From Heligmosomoides polygyrus polygyrus (Eukaryota > Nematoda > Chromadorea > Rhabditida > Heligmosomidae), in the NCBI GenBank assembly GCA_947396885.1, contig OX377204.1, forward strand, positions 4,650,001-4,714,000: a stretch of 64,000 nucleotides of DNA. Reading direction: 5' to 3'. The notes beneath the pieces were generated by a model. It ran no database searches. It was not told the origin of the DNA and worked only from the letters and a program-made list of their open reading frames with translations. Position numbers and translations under genes: made by a program. Shown piece by piece: positions 21,401 to 32,200 of the stretch. Position 1 is the first letter of the stretch; the number at the start of each line of letters is the position of its first letter.

Positions 21401-22734
21401 GCTAGGAAAACGTGGCAGATGGACGAATAGAGAGAGCTCTATACACAATAACTGGTGCCGTTCAAGTTAACTGGAAAAAATTTATATCATTCTTACATCA
21501 AACTGGGGTCGGATTCATCAACGACCTACATAACTTTAACAGAGAATTCACAGCGGAAAACTCAGGTAACGTAGCTTATCGCTCACCCTATCGCTTGATA
21601 AGCCGCGCTATCAGGAATTTCGGCTGTAGTTTTCTCTGCTAAATTGCTGTAAGTCGTTGATAAATCCGGCTCCTTGACACTTTGCAATTCAAACCGGGTA
21701 CTTTTCACATCAAATTGGACACTCTCCCAAGCTAGCTTAATACTTGCGAAATCGAAGCGAACTCTTCCAAATCGATATGGGCTTCTTCTACATTAGACTA
21801 AATACTCTCTAAAAAGACTAGACTAAGTTTTTGTACAGGAGAAACGTTAGTATGATTTCTTTGAAGTTTTAATTCACCTACACAATAAGTGAGCACATTT
21901 GTTCGAAATTTTACAAAAAAAAATTTTTTTTTGAAAACGGCAATGCTTTATGGCTATTTTAAAGAGGGTGGCAACTTTTTGGTGCTAAAAGAAAAGATTA
22001 CGCCACGCACTCGTCCAAGACGTCGCGAGTTTTATTCGATGGATGCCAAAGTAGCTGTTTGCATAGAGTTCTACACCTGTAAACGATAGAACAGGAACAG
22101 CTTTAGCGAACACACATATTCTCACTTTGATGCTTCATGTAGTCAACATTTGCACTATCAATCAAATATAAGCCATGAAGAGCTTTTCGAGTGCATGGCG
22201 CTTTAAAACAAAATTCAATTTATTATTTTTTTCTCAAAATACCAAACTTTCCTTGAATAGTAGATTATCCTAATCGTCTTGGAGACTCTAGTTCATCTTG
22301 TACGTTGCTCGTTTTGATTTTGAAAACGTTCAGTTTGATTTCAGAGGCATCAAGTGTTTCTAATTGTCCGATTTGATTGGGAAAATGTCCCTTTAGACGA
22401 GAAAATGGAATATATTGTCTGTATGAATCCGGACTGCGCTACAGGGGTAGAATCTGACTAGGATTCGTCGCAGTTTAAGCCTTTCATATATGCCGTCATC
22501 CTATTTTATTACGTTCTCTTACCTCACCTTAGATTATAATGCTTAGATGTACCCAAGTTTAATTCTACTCAGCGACTTGTACGACTTTTCAGCCTTAAAT
22601 GGTGTTCTTTAGGTGGCGGTGCCTATCCGGCAGCACCTGCTCCGGCCTACGACGACAACAGCGGCCAAGGCGGAGGAGGTCTGTACCCGTCGAAAGCCGT
22701 CAAAGACGAGGGCGGTGGTGGCAGCTGGGCGTGA
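9415..22734 (+). CDS. MOLO1/TPM-domain single-pass membrane protein (ten exons, complete)
   Basis: Exons: 9415-9624, 11592-11675, 14719-14796, 14872-14961, 15084-15145, 16895-17031, 17089-17244, 17319-17444, 20674-20766, 22613-22734. All junctions are GT-AG, phases agree throughout, and the CDS is 1158 bp (385 aa). Residues 1-15 are a signal peptide (MRWLLLLLLGVGSRA). Residues 16-175 form the TPM domain, including the NNFPNPTAGQF, ICDPDGVLSEQARYRLDHDL, FCDKKGVTAAMAVARHV, WTLDSQCQKAVVFVVST and DKVPVYADEFTDIF segments. A Gly/Pro linker follows, then a transmembrane helix at about 231-256 ending in a Cys cluster, then a Gly/Met-rich, presumably cytoplasmic tail. In C. elegans the family founder MOLO-1 is an auxiliary subunit of the levamisole-sensitive acetylcholine receptor. 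Nematodes have several paralogues and the Gly-rich tail may mark a different one, so I give no symbol. Introns hold many transposons. Confidence 0.93.
9750..9875 (+). repeat. Dispersed repeat fragment also found near 39340-39440
   Basis: The stretch from CTAGCTCAGTTCATCACC to ATGGTGACCCCTTCCGAGCC corresponds, in inverse orientation, to about 39340-39440. A short piece recurs directly near 39850 (ATGGTGACCCCCTCCGAGCC). It lies in the first intron of the MOLO1 gene and I cannot assign its class. Confidence 0.45.
10060..10138 (+). other. tRNA-Met-like module, left arm of C1
   Basis: GCCTCGGTGGCGAAGTCGG supplies an A-box, CTCATAG occupies the anticodon-loop position (CAT), and GGGTTCGAGTCCG is a perfect B-box. 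The acceptor stem is imperfect, so this is a tRNA-derived module that could still bind Pol III factors. Confidence 0.6.
10612..10694 (-). other. tRNA-Met-like module, right arm of C1
   Basis: The minus strand reads GTGCCTCGGTTGCGCCGTC, then CCTCATAGAAG, then GAGTTCGAGTTCG. It is the inverted partner of the module at 10060-10138 and points towards it. Confidence 0.55.
11185..11425. repeat. Degenerate short tandem repeat rich in TTCCG
   Basis: Segments such as CGTGTTCCGAATTCCGGTTTT, CCGTTTCGTGTTCCGCTG and CGTATTCCGGTTTCCGCC recur two or three times with a TA-rich (ATATACAT) interruption. This is non-coding intronic sequence. Confidence 0.45.
12150..12490 (-). pseudogene. RTE-type LINE 3'-end fragment
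   Basis: On the minus strand this matches the C-terminal part of the RTE-like element at 26985-28112, including the blocks reading GTCGAAAATAAGGCGGGCC and GCGGGATGTCAAGAGAA. It is truncated and frameshifted and lies in an intron of the MOLO1 gene. Confidence 0.6.
12540..13580. mobile_element. Foldback element D1 (about 1.04 kb, TA target duplication)
   Basis: The ends TAAGGTTGTCCCATAAGTC and GACTTATGGGAAAACCTTA are inverted repeats flanked by TA. The arms extend for roughly 450 bp each, for example CAATTTTTAGGTCGTTAAG against ACTACCTAAAAATTGGC, and turn near 13050-13090 at CAACAAAATTCC / CAGTTGTTGATATTCGAC. A sister copy, D2, is at 49567-50623. The TA duplication suggests mobilisation by a Tc1/mariner transposase. 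Confidence 0.8.
14585..14648 (-). repeat. Family A SINE fragment
   Basis: AACCAAGAACCTGGTATCGGG is the inverse of the family A head region (CCCGATACCAGGTTC..). Only about 60 bp remain, just upstream of the third MOLO1 exon. Confidence 0.5.
16063..16262. mobile_element. Small palindromic element with a tRNA-Asp-like module
   Basis: TGGCTGGTATCGAGGTTGCA on the left is matched by TGCAACCTCGACACCAGCCA on the right, and CTGTCATAACGATGTTTTG also occurs on both arms in inverse. One tRNA-like module lies in the centre. Confidence 0.65.
16118..16204 (-). other. tRNA-Asp-like module
   Basis: On the minus strand GGTGCCGGTGGTGTAAAGGC, a GGTCAG anticodon-region segment and GCGGGTTCGAGTGCCGC give the A-box, possible GTC anticodon and B-box. 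The T-stem (GCGGG/CCGC) pairs well. I consider it a tRNA-derived module. Confidence 0.5.
16368..16445 (+). other. Second tRNA-Asp-like module
   Basis: CACGAGGTGTAAAGATGTAGAGC, CCCGGTCAGAGGG and GCGGGTTCGAGTCCCGC repeat the module at 16118-16204 on the opposite strand. It is followed by the same TAGAAGTTTTGATCGC and CATCGTTATGACAGCTG flank, so this is a half copy of the same element. Confidence 0.5.
17485..17585. repeat. GC-rich imperfect hairpin in a MOLO1 intron
   Basis: AGTCTTGCGGGTGCCGCGGA and the downstream GCGGCGCCGCAAGGGCTGCT pair around CCGCCATGACAACGGCGGG. It follows exon 8 directly. I see no coding function. Confidence 0.45.
18225..18450. repeat. GC-rich dispersed repeat Q, copy 1
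   Basis: Blocks such as CTGCGGGTGAGAGCCGCC, GTGGGTCCCACTG and AGACTCTGTAGAGGCCCTAA recur in inverse orientation at about 40660-40870. Long open frames on both strands differ between copies, so I treat them as incidental. Confidence 0.6.
18622..18800. mobile_element. Palindromic MITE-like element
   Basis: AATCACTCGATCTCACCAGAC and GCAAAAATACTGC on the left pair with GCAGTATTTTTTTTGC and TTGTGAGACCGAGCGA on the right. It is about 180 bp, in a MOLO1 intron. Confidence 0.5.
19686..19766 (+). other. tRNA-Met-like module, left arm of C2
   Basis: GCTTCGATGGCGCAATTGG, GTCTCATAGCA and TTTGAGTTCGACTTCG occupy A-box, anticodon-loop (CAT) and B-box positions. Confidence 0.55.
20222..20300 (-). other. 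tRNA-Met-like module, right arm of C2
   Basis: Read on the minus strand: GCCCCGATGGGCGCAGTCGG, GCCTCATAGAAG and TTTGAGTTCGAGTACG. It points inward, towards the module at 19686-19766. Confidence 0.55.
20886..20994. mobile_element. Palindromic MITE, family F copy F1
   Basis: GGCCCAGTTTATACTCC at the left and GGAGTATAAACGGGGCC at the right are inverted repeats. The right flank is TAA and the left flank TGA (probably a mutated TAA). It lies just downstream of MOLO1 exon 9. Confidence 0.7.
21505..21673. mobile_element. MITE, family G copy G1
   Basis: GGGGTCGGATTCATCAACGAC and GTCGTTGATAAATCCGGCTCC form the ends. The internal sequence (ATTCACAGCGGAAAACTC, GCTTATCGCTC) matches the copy at 59233-59400. 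Confidence 0.7.
21690..22420. repeat. AT-rich dispersed repeat family S, copy 2
   Basis: It shares AAATTGGACACT, GAACTCTTCCAAATCGAT, CACAATAAGTGAGCAC and GAGAAAATGGAATATA with the copies at 15480-16640 and 56760-56930. It lies in the last MOLO1 intron. Confidence 0.4.
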
Positions 22735-23031
22735 TCGTTCGAGTTCCCAATTGGCCGGCGCTGCATTTTGATCCAGATTTCGAAGTACGACTGCAGGATT
22801 TATCATCGAAAATGGTCGCTCCTTGTCTCCACGGTTCCACCCGGCGAGTCCACAGTTTCCATTCGTTGTGCTTTCTGTGCTGATTGCTTGCTGTTGAATG
22901 TGTGCAGCGTTTATTATCGGGGTACGATATATTCCTCAATTGATTAGAGGCGCTTAACGACCGATAGCCCTTTTCATGGAACTGATAAGAGTTCTGGATA
23001 TATCCTAGTGGGAAGGGGCAGGCCACTCTAA

Positions 23032-23165
23032 GGTCCCGTTTATACTTCCGACCCAGAGCGACGCGACGGCATGTAAAGTGGCCAAATTGATCGATCGCGT
23101 CGCTTAATCAATATGGCCACTATACGTGGCGTCGCGTCGCTCGGCGTCGAAGTATAAACGGGACC
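23032..23165. mobile_element. Palindromic MITE, family F copy F2
   Basis: GGTCCCGTTTATACTTCCGA and GTCGAAGTATAAACGGGACC are near-perfect terminal inverted repeats flanked by TAA on both sides. The centre repeats CGACGCGA and TGGCCA in inverse. The three-base TAA/TTA target is what PIF/Harbinger-class elements use, so this is probably a Tourist-like MITE. It lies about 300 bp after the MOLO1 stop. Confidence 0.8.
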
Positions 23166-23228
23166 TAACCTTTGGACAATGGCGGCAGAACTGAAAGCAG
23201 ACTATTTTGCAAAGATAACACCGTGTAT

Positions 23229-24021
23229 CGCGACTTTCTCGCGATCATAGGACATTTCGTGGGATATTGCAAAGGAATTTAGCCTCAGCTGGTTATCAGA
23301 TTGTCGTGATAGGCAAACAAAAAACTCAATAAAAAAGGCAGTCACCTGGGAAACCCACCTCATTGAATTTTTCATTTCTTCCCATGTTAGCTTCTAATAC
23401 GATTTATTTAAGCTACTCTCACCATAGGATATAGGGTATGATCCATTTATACTGTAGGTTTAATTACCCAAGTTTGAGGTAAAAACCAAGAACGACTCGT
23501 GGGACGTGAACTGATCCACCGAAACTTGCCTGTGCATTCCCAGCTGATACATCATAAGCAAGTTTCATCGGTTCAGTTCACGTCGGTTTCCTGGGGCAGT
23601 TTCATCAACGATACTGCCGGTATGGTGGATCCGCCGGTATCATCTTACTGCGGATTCTGCAGACTCGACAACTGATATATAGTTACCGGCCGGTAAGCGG
23701 TTGATCAATCTGGCCCCTGGACAGATTGCGCATACACCAGTTGTTGTTGACGTTTTACCTCAAACTTGGGTAATTAAACCTAAAGTATAAATAGACCACA
23801 TATATCATGTGACGAGAGCACCTTAAACACATCTTATGAGAAGCTAACATGAGAAAAAAAAATGAAAAATACAATGAGGTGAGCACAATGTGGATTCTCC
23901 AGATGACTGTCTTTTATAATGAGTTTTTTCGTCTGCCTAGCAAGAAAATCTGGCAATGCTCGAAGCTAAATTCCTTTGCAGTGTCCCACGAAATGTCCTA
24001 TGATCGCGAGAAGGTCGCCTA
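23229..24021. mobile_element. Nested foldback element H
   Basis: The outer arms are GCGATCATAGGACATTTCGT at 23241 and its inverse ending near 24007. An inner inverted pair, TTTAATTACCCAAGTTTGAG near 23459 and its inverse near 23757-23780, encloses a further small palindrome with GATACTGCCGG. A lone copy of the inner end recurs near 44068. This looks like one foldback inserted within another. Confidence 0.7.
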
Positions 24022-25540
24022 GGAGAGGACTTTTTAAAGATTTTCTGGCCGAGAGATACAGATGGATACATTTGTTTCGCTTTTCTAGCCAAGAACCCCT
24101 TCCCCCCCCCCCCCAATGGGATAGATCCGAAGTCCTTCCTTATCACTCTGAAAGAGAATCTTTATGTGCTAGTCCAGATCCCGTGTCCGCTCGGTGCTTG
24201 TTCGCTTCCATCGATTCTACTTGGGCTTAGCGCTTTCAACTGACGACCTTTATGTAGGGGAGGAGCATGTGGAACTAGGCTTTTGTCTTCCACTCTTCCT
24301 GGAATCCTATGGGATTGAGATGTTTGAAAAATGTATTTCGTATGTTGAAATGATTGACAAGCTGAGATTGTTTTTTGTACATAATTTCTACTGATTTCTA
24401 TAAATTTTTACACTTTGCTGCCTAAGACGAATCTCAGTATTCTGCTCCTCATCGGCCTTTGTTTCACATACATTGTAGAGCTATCGCAGAGTATTTTTGA
24501 ATAATAATAATAAATTCATTCCATTGCAATAGGTGATCCATGTTTCGCAAATTAGCCGTTTATGTTTGTGTTTGTTTACGATCAACAAGAACAAAACAAA
24601 TAATACAACACAAAAAGACGGAGAAAAATTGCGGCAGGAGACCTTTACAATTACAATTACAATTATTTCTACATCACGAATTATAAGTCCAGAGAATTAA
24701 AAAGTATGTAACAAATCCACTTGAGACTTACCGACCGGCCCCTAGAGGACAAGATGGAACCTAAACAAGAAAAATTCACGGAGAAAAACGAAAAAAATTA
24801 CACTTGTTCTCGCCCCTTTTGCAAGCAGGCAAGGTTATGTGCCCTTCTCATCATCTTTGATCCTGGTTATAACATGTCAGTCGACGATCGGCACGCGGCA
24901 TACGGCTTTATGCGTCGTCCTCACCATGTTAGATTCTGGTTATAGCATGTCAGAACATGTCATGCGGTCGTCAGCATGCCTCCATTGCGTCGCCCTTTTT
25001 CCCGCCGAGACAGTTGTAAAACCGCGGCAATTCCATCTTTTGTTTGGCCGTTCTTTTTGTTTCTTTCAGGGCCTATTGTATTCTCTAGGAGTCGCTTGGT
25101 AAGTTTCAAGTCAACTTGTTACATAATTTTTAAATTTGTGGACCCTCCTCCGACTAGGATAGATCCAAACAATCATCTATGCAAATTGTTTTTCGCACGG
25201 CTCCGTAACTGCACTGGTGTTATAAGAAACTGAATGTTTGCAGCAATTTTCAAGTGGAGGCTATCCGCTCCGTGAGTAAAAGACTTTGCCGGCGACCTAG
25301 AATTAGGACTTGGCAGGCATAATAACTTGGCAGTGGCGCTTCTTCTGTAAGGAATTTTCATTTCAACGAATTTGCAAGCTCCTTAATCGGATGTGAGGAG
25401 CGGAAGCCTGTCTAGCACAAAACATAACAGTCAACAATCACTGTTAAACGATGCATGAGTGGTAGCATAACTTCGAGTACTTCACGGAATTCACCATGTA
25501 GTAGACCATCTACACACGTGCTTTAAACTTCTCAAGTAAG
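24022..25540. other. Unassigned spacer between the MOLO1 and PDZ genes
   Basis: No supportable gene. It contains a 13-base C run near 24102, an (ACAATT)n tract near 24648-24666, and two direct repeats of TTATA(A/G)CATGTCAG near 24870-24950. Confidence 0.45.
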
Positions 25541-25544
25541 TCTG

Positions 25545-25680
25545 GTACCAATTCACCGACCATTCGGGATGGAAGTGTTCGTTGGCCTGGGCGGGAAATC
25601 CGAACCAGAAATCTGGTATCGGTTGCAACTACAGCTGCCATCGTCACCGACTGCGTTACACGAGCCCTCGGTATCGAAGT
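25545..25680 (-). repeat. SINE-like repeat, family A fragment
   Basis: CTGGTACCAATTCACCGACC and CTGGGCGGGAAATCCGAACC are the inverse of the family A body and head. The 3' half is missing. Confidence 0.6.
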
Positions 25681-26249
25681 CTAGATACCTCTCATAAAAA
25701 AGCCCAAGTCTCTAATTGAGTGCACCGCCGAAACACTTCACTCATTAATGGCGTGCTCATGAGGCTGTGCTGATATTCCAGTTTAAATGTAGAATTACAG
25801 ATTTTTTGAGAAAAAGAGGTAATTGCCACCCATTCTCAGAGCATTTTTGAATAGTAACCAAATCATTTCATTGCAGCAGATGATTTCACATTCACAACAC
25901 AATCCCAGATGACGCGAATAGCCTGTGCTGCTTAACACATCTGAAGGTTTGGTTCATGTTCATTTTGATTGTTTCCGAAACAAAGACCTTATCTCTGTAG
26001 TGGTTTGCGAGTGACAGCCGCGGTCTTTAGAGAAATACTCCAGCAGAAACTGCGCTCTGTGGTCACTTTCCGACCACCATTTGGGTCGTGAACAAGACTG
26101 CGTAATTATGGTTTGCGATTTTGGGCAAAATGTTCATTTCTTAAGGCCCTCATACTTGTGTCGGGGAAAGCCGTAATTGAGGAGGGGCAGAGCATTTCTC
26201 CTCTTCCGGCATTTCCATTGGCACATGCGTTTATAGGGAGAAATTAAAA

Positions 26250-26255
26250 TTTATT
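26250..26255 (-). terminator. Polyadenylation signal AATAAA of the PDZ gene
   Basis: TTTATT on the plus strand reads AATAAA on the minus strand, about 28 bases past the stop codon at 26283-26285. This is the spacing expected for a short nematode 3' UTR. Confidence 0.5.
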
Positions 26256-26282
26256 AAGAACCGTGATTTCTTTGGTTTTAAT

Positions 26283-29200
26283 CTATTTCGCATTCTTGCA
26301 TGGACGAAGCTTCGTTGGATCAAAGTCGGCAGGAATCTCAACCTGAAACATTGCACTACTGAGGATTTCAAGATAGAGATAAGGAGTAGAGCGACGCTTT
26401 CACATCTACTGATGTGAAATTAATGACCCTAGAATCTTTGGAGTTTTAGTGCTCATCATTCCCCTGACAAGCGGTGGTACATCGTGCTCGCTATTTGGCT
26501 CGCACACACAGCATCCATAGCCGTCCTTGTTGGAGTACTGTAGACCAGGGATGGGCGGAAATTTTTAAAATTTTCTTAGAAAACAGAAAACGGGAAATCG
26601 CTTTTGTCATAAAACAGAAAACAGAAAAGCCAAAAACGCCAGAAAACAGAAAGTCAGAAGACAGAAAATTTCAAAATTATCAGACGACCTAATTATTCTA
26701 CCTAGAGATCCATTTTTCCAGTAGGAAATGCTTTTGTATGACTAGAAATGTGGTCGGGTACCAGCGTTTTAACTTTTAGGCGTTTATAAAATTTTTTAGT
26801 GCACTCAAAATTCAATATAATCAGCGAATTGTAAACCTTGACTGAAAGATCCTAGGATTCTCGTCATTTGAAGTATAGAGCATTATTCATCAGCGCCATT
26901 TCACAGTTAACTCCCTAACGATTATATCAATAATCGAAATACTACGGGTGTTTCTGTGAAAAATAAATTCTTTGCTCCTTCCAGGTTAAGGCTAGAGAGG
27001 AGACAGACGCACGCACATCGAAGTATCGTGAGAGAGCAAGCCGCCGCTGTATCCTACGTCCATCGACCAGAAGAAGGCATTCGATTCCGTCGAAGCTGCA
27101 GCGGTCGCGGAAGCCCTGCTCACTCTGGGCGTTCCTACTCAGTACATCAGAGTGCTTCGAGAGCTGTACAATGGATTCACGACCAAGATCTCACCATTCT
27201 ACAACGACGTCGTCATCGACGTAAGGAGAGGGGTTCGGCAAGGGGAAACCACATCTCCGAAGCTCTTCAGCGCCACCCTCGAAAACGTCATGCGCGAACT
27301 AGAATGGGAAGACATGGGAGTGAAGGTCGACGGCCGGCAGCTGCACCATCTTCGTTTCGCTGACGAGATCGTGCTCATAACACCGAGCATCAGCCAGGCG
27401 GAGCGAATGCTGGCCGACTTCGATCGTGTATGTGGGAACGTTGGACTGCAGCTTATTCTTACGAAGACGATGTTCATGAGGAACGGAGAAGTTTCTGAAG
27501 CCCCATTCTCGCTCAACGGAACGTACATCTCCGAATGCTCCAGCTATGTGTATCTGGGTCGCGAAGTCAACATGACCAACGACCTAGCACCAGAGCTGAG
27601 CAGGAGGAAACGAGCGGCATGGGAGCTTTCAAGAGCGTCGAAGAAGTCGCGAAGAAGACGAAGAACGTCCGACGCCGTGCCCACCTATTCGCCTCCACTG
27701 TTCTTCCTGCCCTAACATACGCCTCAGAGACCTGAGCCATACGAAAGCGGGATCAGTGCACCGCAGCGTGGAATCGAGAGGACGATGCTCGGAGTGACAA
27801 GAATCACGCAAGTGAGAGAAGGTTTCCAGAGTCCCGAGCTTCGTCGACGTTCGAAGATCAGAGACGCATGAGCCAAGTCGTCGAAAATTAGGTGGGCCGG
27901 CTCGCAGACACCCGCTGGATAAGAGCCGCCACCGACTGGATTCCGCGGGATGTCAAGAGAACACCAGTATACCCACCGACGTGTTGATCGGGCTTTTTCG
28001 TAAAAGTCCCTCGAGCGAAAAGGAACGATTGGAGCACTATGGCACGGGGAAGAGACGAATACAGACGCTGCTGGCGCACGTTCGAGCAACTCGATGACTA
28101 CGGAACTACAGATTATACAGAATATATGAAAATTTGCGTGTATCACTACCCTACATCAGCAAAATCAAAGGTGACTAAAAGTTGTCTGTCTCTACATAAT
28201 TTTTGACAACTAAAAGCTGAGCAATGTTCAGAATTTAGAAAAGCAGCTTCACCAAAGGCTCTGGAGAAAGCGATCATTGGGTATGACCGGCCAGCAATTT
28301 TCAATTTTTAAACCGGAGGTGGAGCATGATCTTACCCGCAGTTACTATAGGACAAGCGGTTAATTAATAGGTTATTTAATAGATAATTAGATGCCCCTCA
28401 GAACACTAGTATTGCAGCCTTGATTTAAAGTTGTAAGCAGTCGTAGATGGTCCAAACTACTGCTGAAATTCAAAAAAAAAAACGAAAGCCATATTATGAA
28501 TGACGAGAAAAGTCCTATGAAGAGATCCATGTTAGCCTATTCAATCAATCAAACAAACAAAGCGGTATAGTTCATAAGCGTATGGCGCAATTCCTTCACG
28601 AGTACATGCAAGAACGCCACATGCTTGGAATTAAACATTTTCTAGAAACATTATTTTGGAATAAAATAAAACTCGTGAATCTATTATGCTTTTTGGGTAC
28701 TTTCTTTTGGATCTCCATGATATAATTTTGTTCACCCACCCACATTTTCTGTTTTCTGGCCAACTTTTGGCCACTTTCCCAGAAAACAGAAAAATGTTGC
28801 CAAAATGGGCAGAAAATCAGGTAACAGAAATTCCGCCCATCCCTGGTGACAACCTTACAGATCTGATTGGAGCTTAGAGCTAAATTGGAGATTAGATGGA
28901 TTGCGTCTGATCTACCCAGAGGGTGCTAGACAAGAAATGGTCCTTCGCAGTCATTTGTCTCCTACTCCCTCTCGTACATCAAGGAAGGTGAACCTTGGTA
29001 CCATGTGAAATACGTTTTGAAATTTCGAATGTTCTGGTCAACAAAAAGATGATTTTTTGAACTCACCTCAGTTCGCTCGGTAGGTGCGATGCTGACGCTG
29101 TTCTTTGAGCGATGACTCGTGTAGACACTTTTGCTGGGCATCTGGTTCAACGTTTTCTTGAATCGTTCAATCTAAAACTCGAAAGTGACTTGCATTTCAT

Positions 29201-32200
29201 GTCCTTGAGATCCGTGCTTGTTCCCTTTTTGTGACGTTTTGTGGGTTGGTGGTTTTTTGGTCCCTTTTTGTAGAAGGTTTCAATTAGGGCTCTTGTGCTC
29301 TTGTTCATGCTCATGCAGATTAGCTTTTGACCTCTGCAAATGGTATATACTATACTTGTGCTTTTTCAAAATTTTTCGAATGTACGAATAATCGAATAAC
29401 TCCATTTTTTCCGGTTATTCGAATTTCCGAATAATCTAATAACCCCATTTTCGGTAATTCGAATTGCCGAATAATCGAATATACTGCATAGATAATAAGG
29501 AGGGTGAGATTTTCTTTTAACCATGACGTCGTCCAACGTGGGTCGGGGTTCAGCAGACATGCCGAAGACATCGTCCAAAGTTGGTCGGAATTCAGCTGAC
29601 GTGCCGAAGACGTCATCCACCGTGCCAATGGATCAGAAGGCGTACCGAAGACTCATCCAACGTGCTTGGTAATTTGAAAGAGTAAGGGAGACCAGTAAAA
29701 GAGTAACCACTAACCGCGAAATACCTTCACCTTCCTACGGAATGGACAAGAACTTTTTCAAGGAGCTTGAAACGCTGGTTACGAAGGTGCAGACCAAATT
29801 TGCTAAATGAATCTTCTGGAACTTCTGGGACCAACGTCTGTGCATTTGTTGATATTTCCCTGGCCCCATACTTCGTTTATATTTTGAGCGGTCTACCAGG
29901 AGACTATCTCAGCGGTAGGTCGGAACAGCCCAATTTTTGTAAATATATGGGCAGAACCATCTCTCCCTGTGAAGTAACACACTGCAGGTATCTTCTTCGT
30001 GCCGGCAACACTAGCCTCGAAGGCAAACCGCATGGCAGCCGTTAATAATGATCTATTGAAGGCGTCAGTCGAAGCTGATCCGCGCAAAACCACGCGAGAT
30101 ATTGCCGAGGACCTCGACGTCGATCACAATACAGTTGCTCGCCATTTGAAGCAAATTGGGAATGCCAAGAAGCTAATTATACCGAAAGTCAGAGAAATCG
30201 CCGTTTTAAGACATCGTGGGCCCATCTTTTGTGCAATGCCAACAATCCGTTTCTCGAAGGGATTATGACTTGCGCCGAGAAATGGATTTAATGTTCTTCT
30301 CAGACTACAAGGTAGCAAGACATGAAAGTATAATATTGCGCTCTACCTGTTTCAAAGCTATGTCAGTGACGTCAGGTGCCATATCACAGCAATCACGATA
30401 CGCGTCTCCGGCGGGACACTCGACGAGAAAATTGATCTAGAAAGGCTTACCTTTTATTTCTAGCTGTTATTTTGGTTATTTTTTATTCTATTGCAAAAGA
30501 CGATTAAGCGGTTGGTTTTCGACGCTTCGATGATGGCATATACCTATATATTGTTCTGAACGTCAGGTGTCGCGAGCGCAATCGGTCCTCTGTCCGTGGC
30601 CAGCTCGGGCGCGCTGTTTCCCACGGTAGCTTGCCGATGAGGCGCCATCGATCGGCCTGGGAGCAAGGAAAAGTGGTGACGAGTCACCATCGATCGGCGC
30701 GCGCCGCCTCCTCTCGACAGGCTCGTGGCCGCATTCGACGTCTCTCGCTCCCGCGACGAGGTCTGCCGACCTTTCGCTCTGCTCCTTTTCTTCCGGATGG
30801 CCACCGCGGGGCCTCGTCTCTGCCATATTCGCTACTGACACTACGGACGGGAGCGCCAGGAGAGGGCTGCGGGGTCTAGTGAGCATCACGCTCACCCCCG
30901 CGGCCTCAGGAGTCTCAAGCACGACCGCCACGGAGGACACCTGACTATTTCTCTACTATCATCGCTGGATTGTGGATATTCTATTCTTCTGGTCGCGGAG
31001 TGAAAATAAACCTCATGGATTACACTGTGTGCGTGTGGAGGAACCGGATGAGTCCCTTCATATAAGGGTATATATATGTTGTATATTATCGTGTGGGTTC
31101 TCCGTGGGCTCGGATTGTCCCCTGAGGCAGAGCGGGAGGTGAGGAGCGGGTGGCTCGAGGCGCAGGGAAGAGGCCAGCTAGCACAGCTGGATCGACTAAT
31201 ACGTGAAGGCAATACGTGCGGTTAGGGCAGTACGTGGGAGTCCCGTGGGGTTAGGTCAGATCTGGGAACTCTCTGGTGCCCTTGGAGCGACAGGGAGCCG
31301 CAAAGCCAAAGAGGGTCACCTAAGTCTGCGAGGCCACCGATCGCAACATCAGGCGAGGTGTTTGCACTTGTGAAAAGGTGGGAATTTTGCTTTAAAAAAT
31401 TCAAAATTCCTTCTAGGTGTCTCTGCTTTCCATTATCTAGAAGTGTAGAATTATCCCTTTCTTCTCTCGTTGGTTTTGTTTTCAGATAGACCATGGGAGA
31501 CTGCATGTGCTCGCACTCGATATGACTGACTTACCTTTTTATTCTTCACAATACTTTCGAGGATGTAGTACTTCAGCATGGTCTTACTCGATACCGGCTT
31601 GTCGTTCACCTCGCTGAAACACATTCCGACGCTGCTCTGGTGACGTTGCAATAGAATCTAGTCGAGCAGTTACCGTATAATGTCGCCCGGACGTAGATGA
31701 ACGCCAGCGATACTTGAAGTGTCCACGTTATGGACCTAAACGTTAGCTGTCGCCTCGGGTTTGAATGAAGTCACACCACGATTGAATACATTACGTTTTT
31801 ATCTGCATGTGACAGCAGATCTCTTTGTGATGACGGCTAAATCCCAACCAGGGGTGTGTTTAAATGAAATCCAAAATTTCGTAAATCCTAAACCGTAAAT
31901 CGTAGAAGGTACCTGACGTGTAGTGCAACTATCCCTCTAAAACAATCAATGGTAACAGTAGGTCATTCAGTACTTTTTTAATTATTAGCTCATTTGAATC
32001 TATCCTAGTATTAGGGAGGTACCGTTAGAAAAGCAAAACAAACGTAATTGGGATGGTCTCTTCTCGGCTAGGAAACTGCAGAGGATGGTAATCTCGCAGG
32101 CTAGTTAACGGTGTTGCGCTTGTGAACTAGTTTGCTTTCAATTTCCTATCTCAGCCAGAGGAGTGTGGTGCGCAGTCGGAGGAGGCGCCGGCTGTCGCCT

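Noticed and set aside
25070..25098. A 29-bp segment between TTTCTTTCAG and GTAAGTTT that looks like a micro-exon
   Set aside because: The splice-like sites are good, but no flanking plus-strand coding exons fit; the MOLO1 gene already has its stop at 22732-22734.
25173..25361. Alternative last exon of the PDZ gene (acceptor CCTTACAG near 25350, stop after about 13 codons)
   Set aside because: The exon at 26283-26342 has a better acceptor, matching phase and an AATAAA signal; the more distal one is possible only as an alternative end.
30545..31215. Solo LTR or a GC-rich gene on the minus strand
   Set aside because: No TG..CA ends, target duplication, primer-binding site or conserved protein motif could be found; the open frames follow the base composition.
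31535..31657. PDZ exon beginning at 31657 after an ACTAG acceptor
   Set aside because: It would leave a 16-base intron to the upstream exon; the TGTTTCAG acceptor at 31614 gives a 60-base intron and restores a continuous PDZ core.
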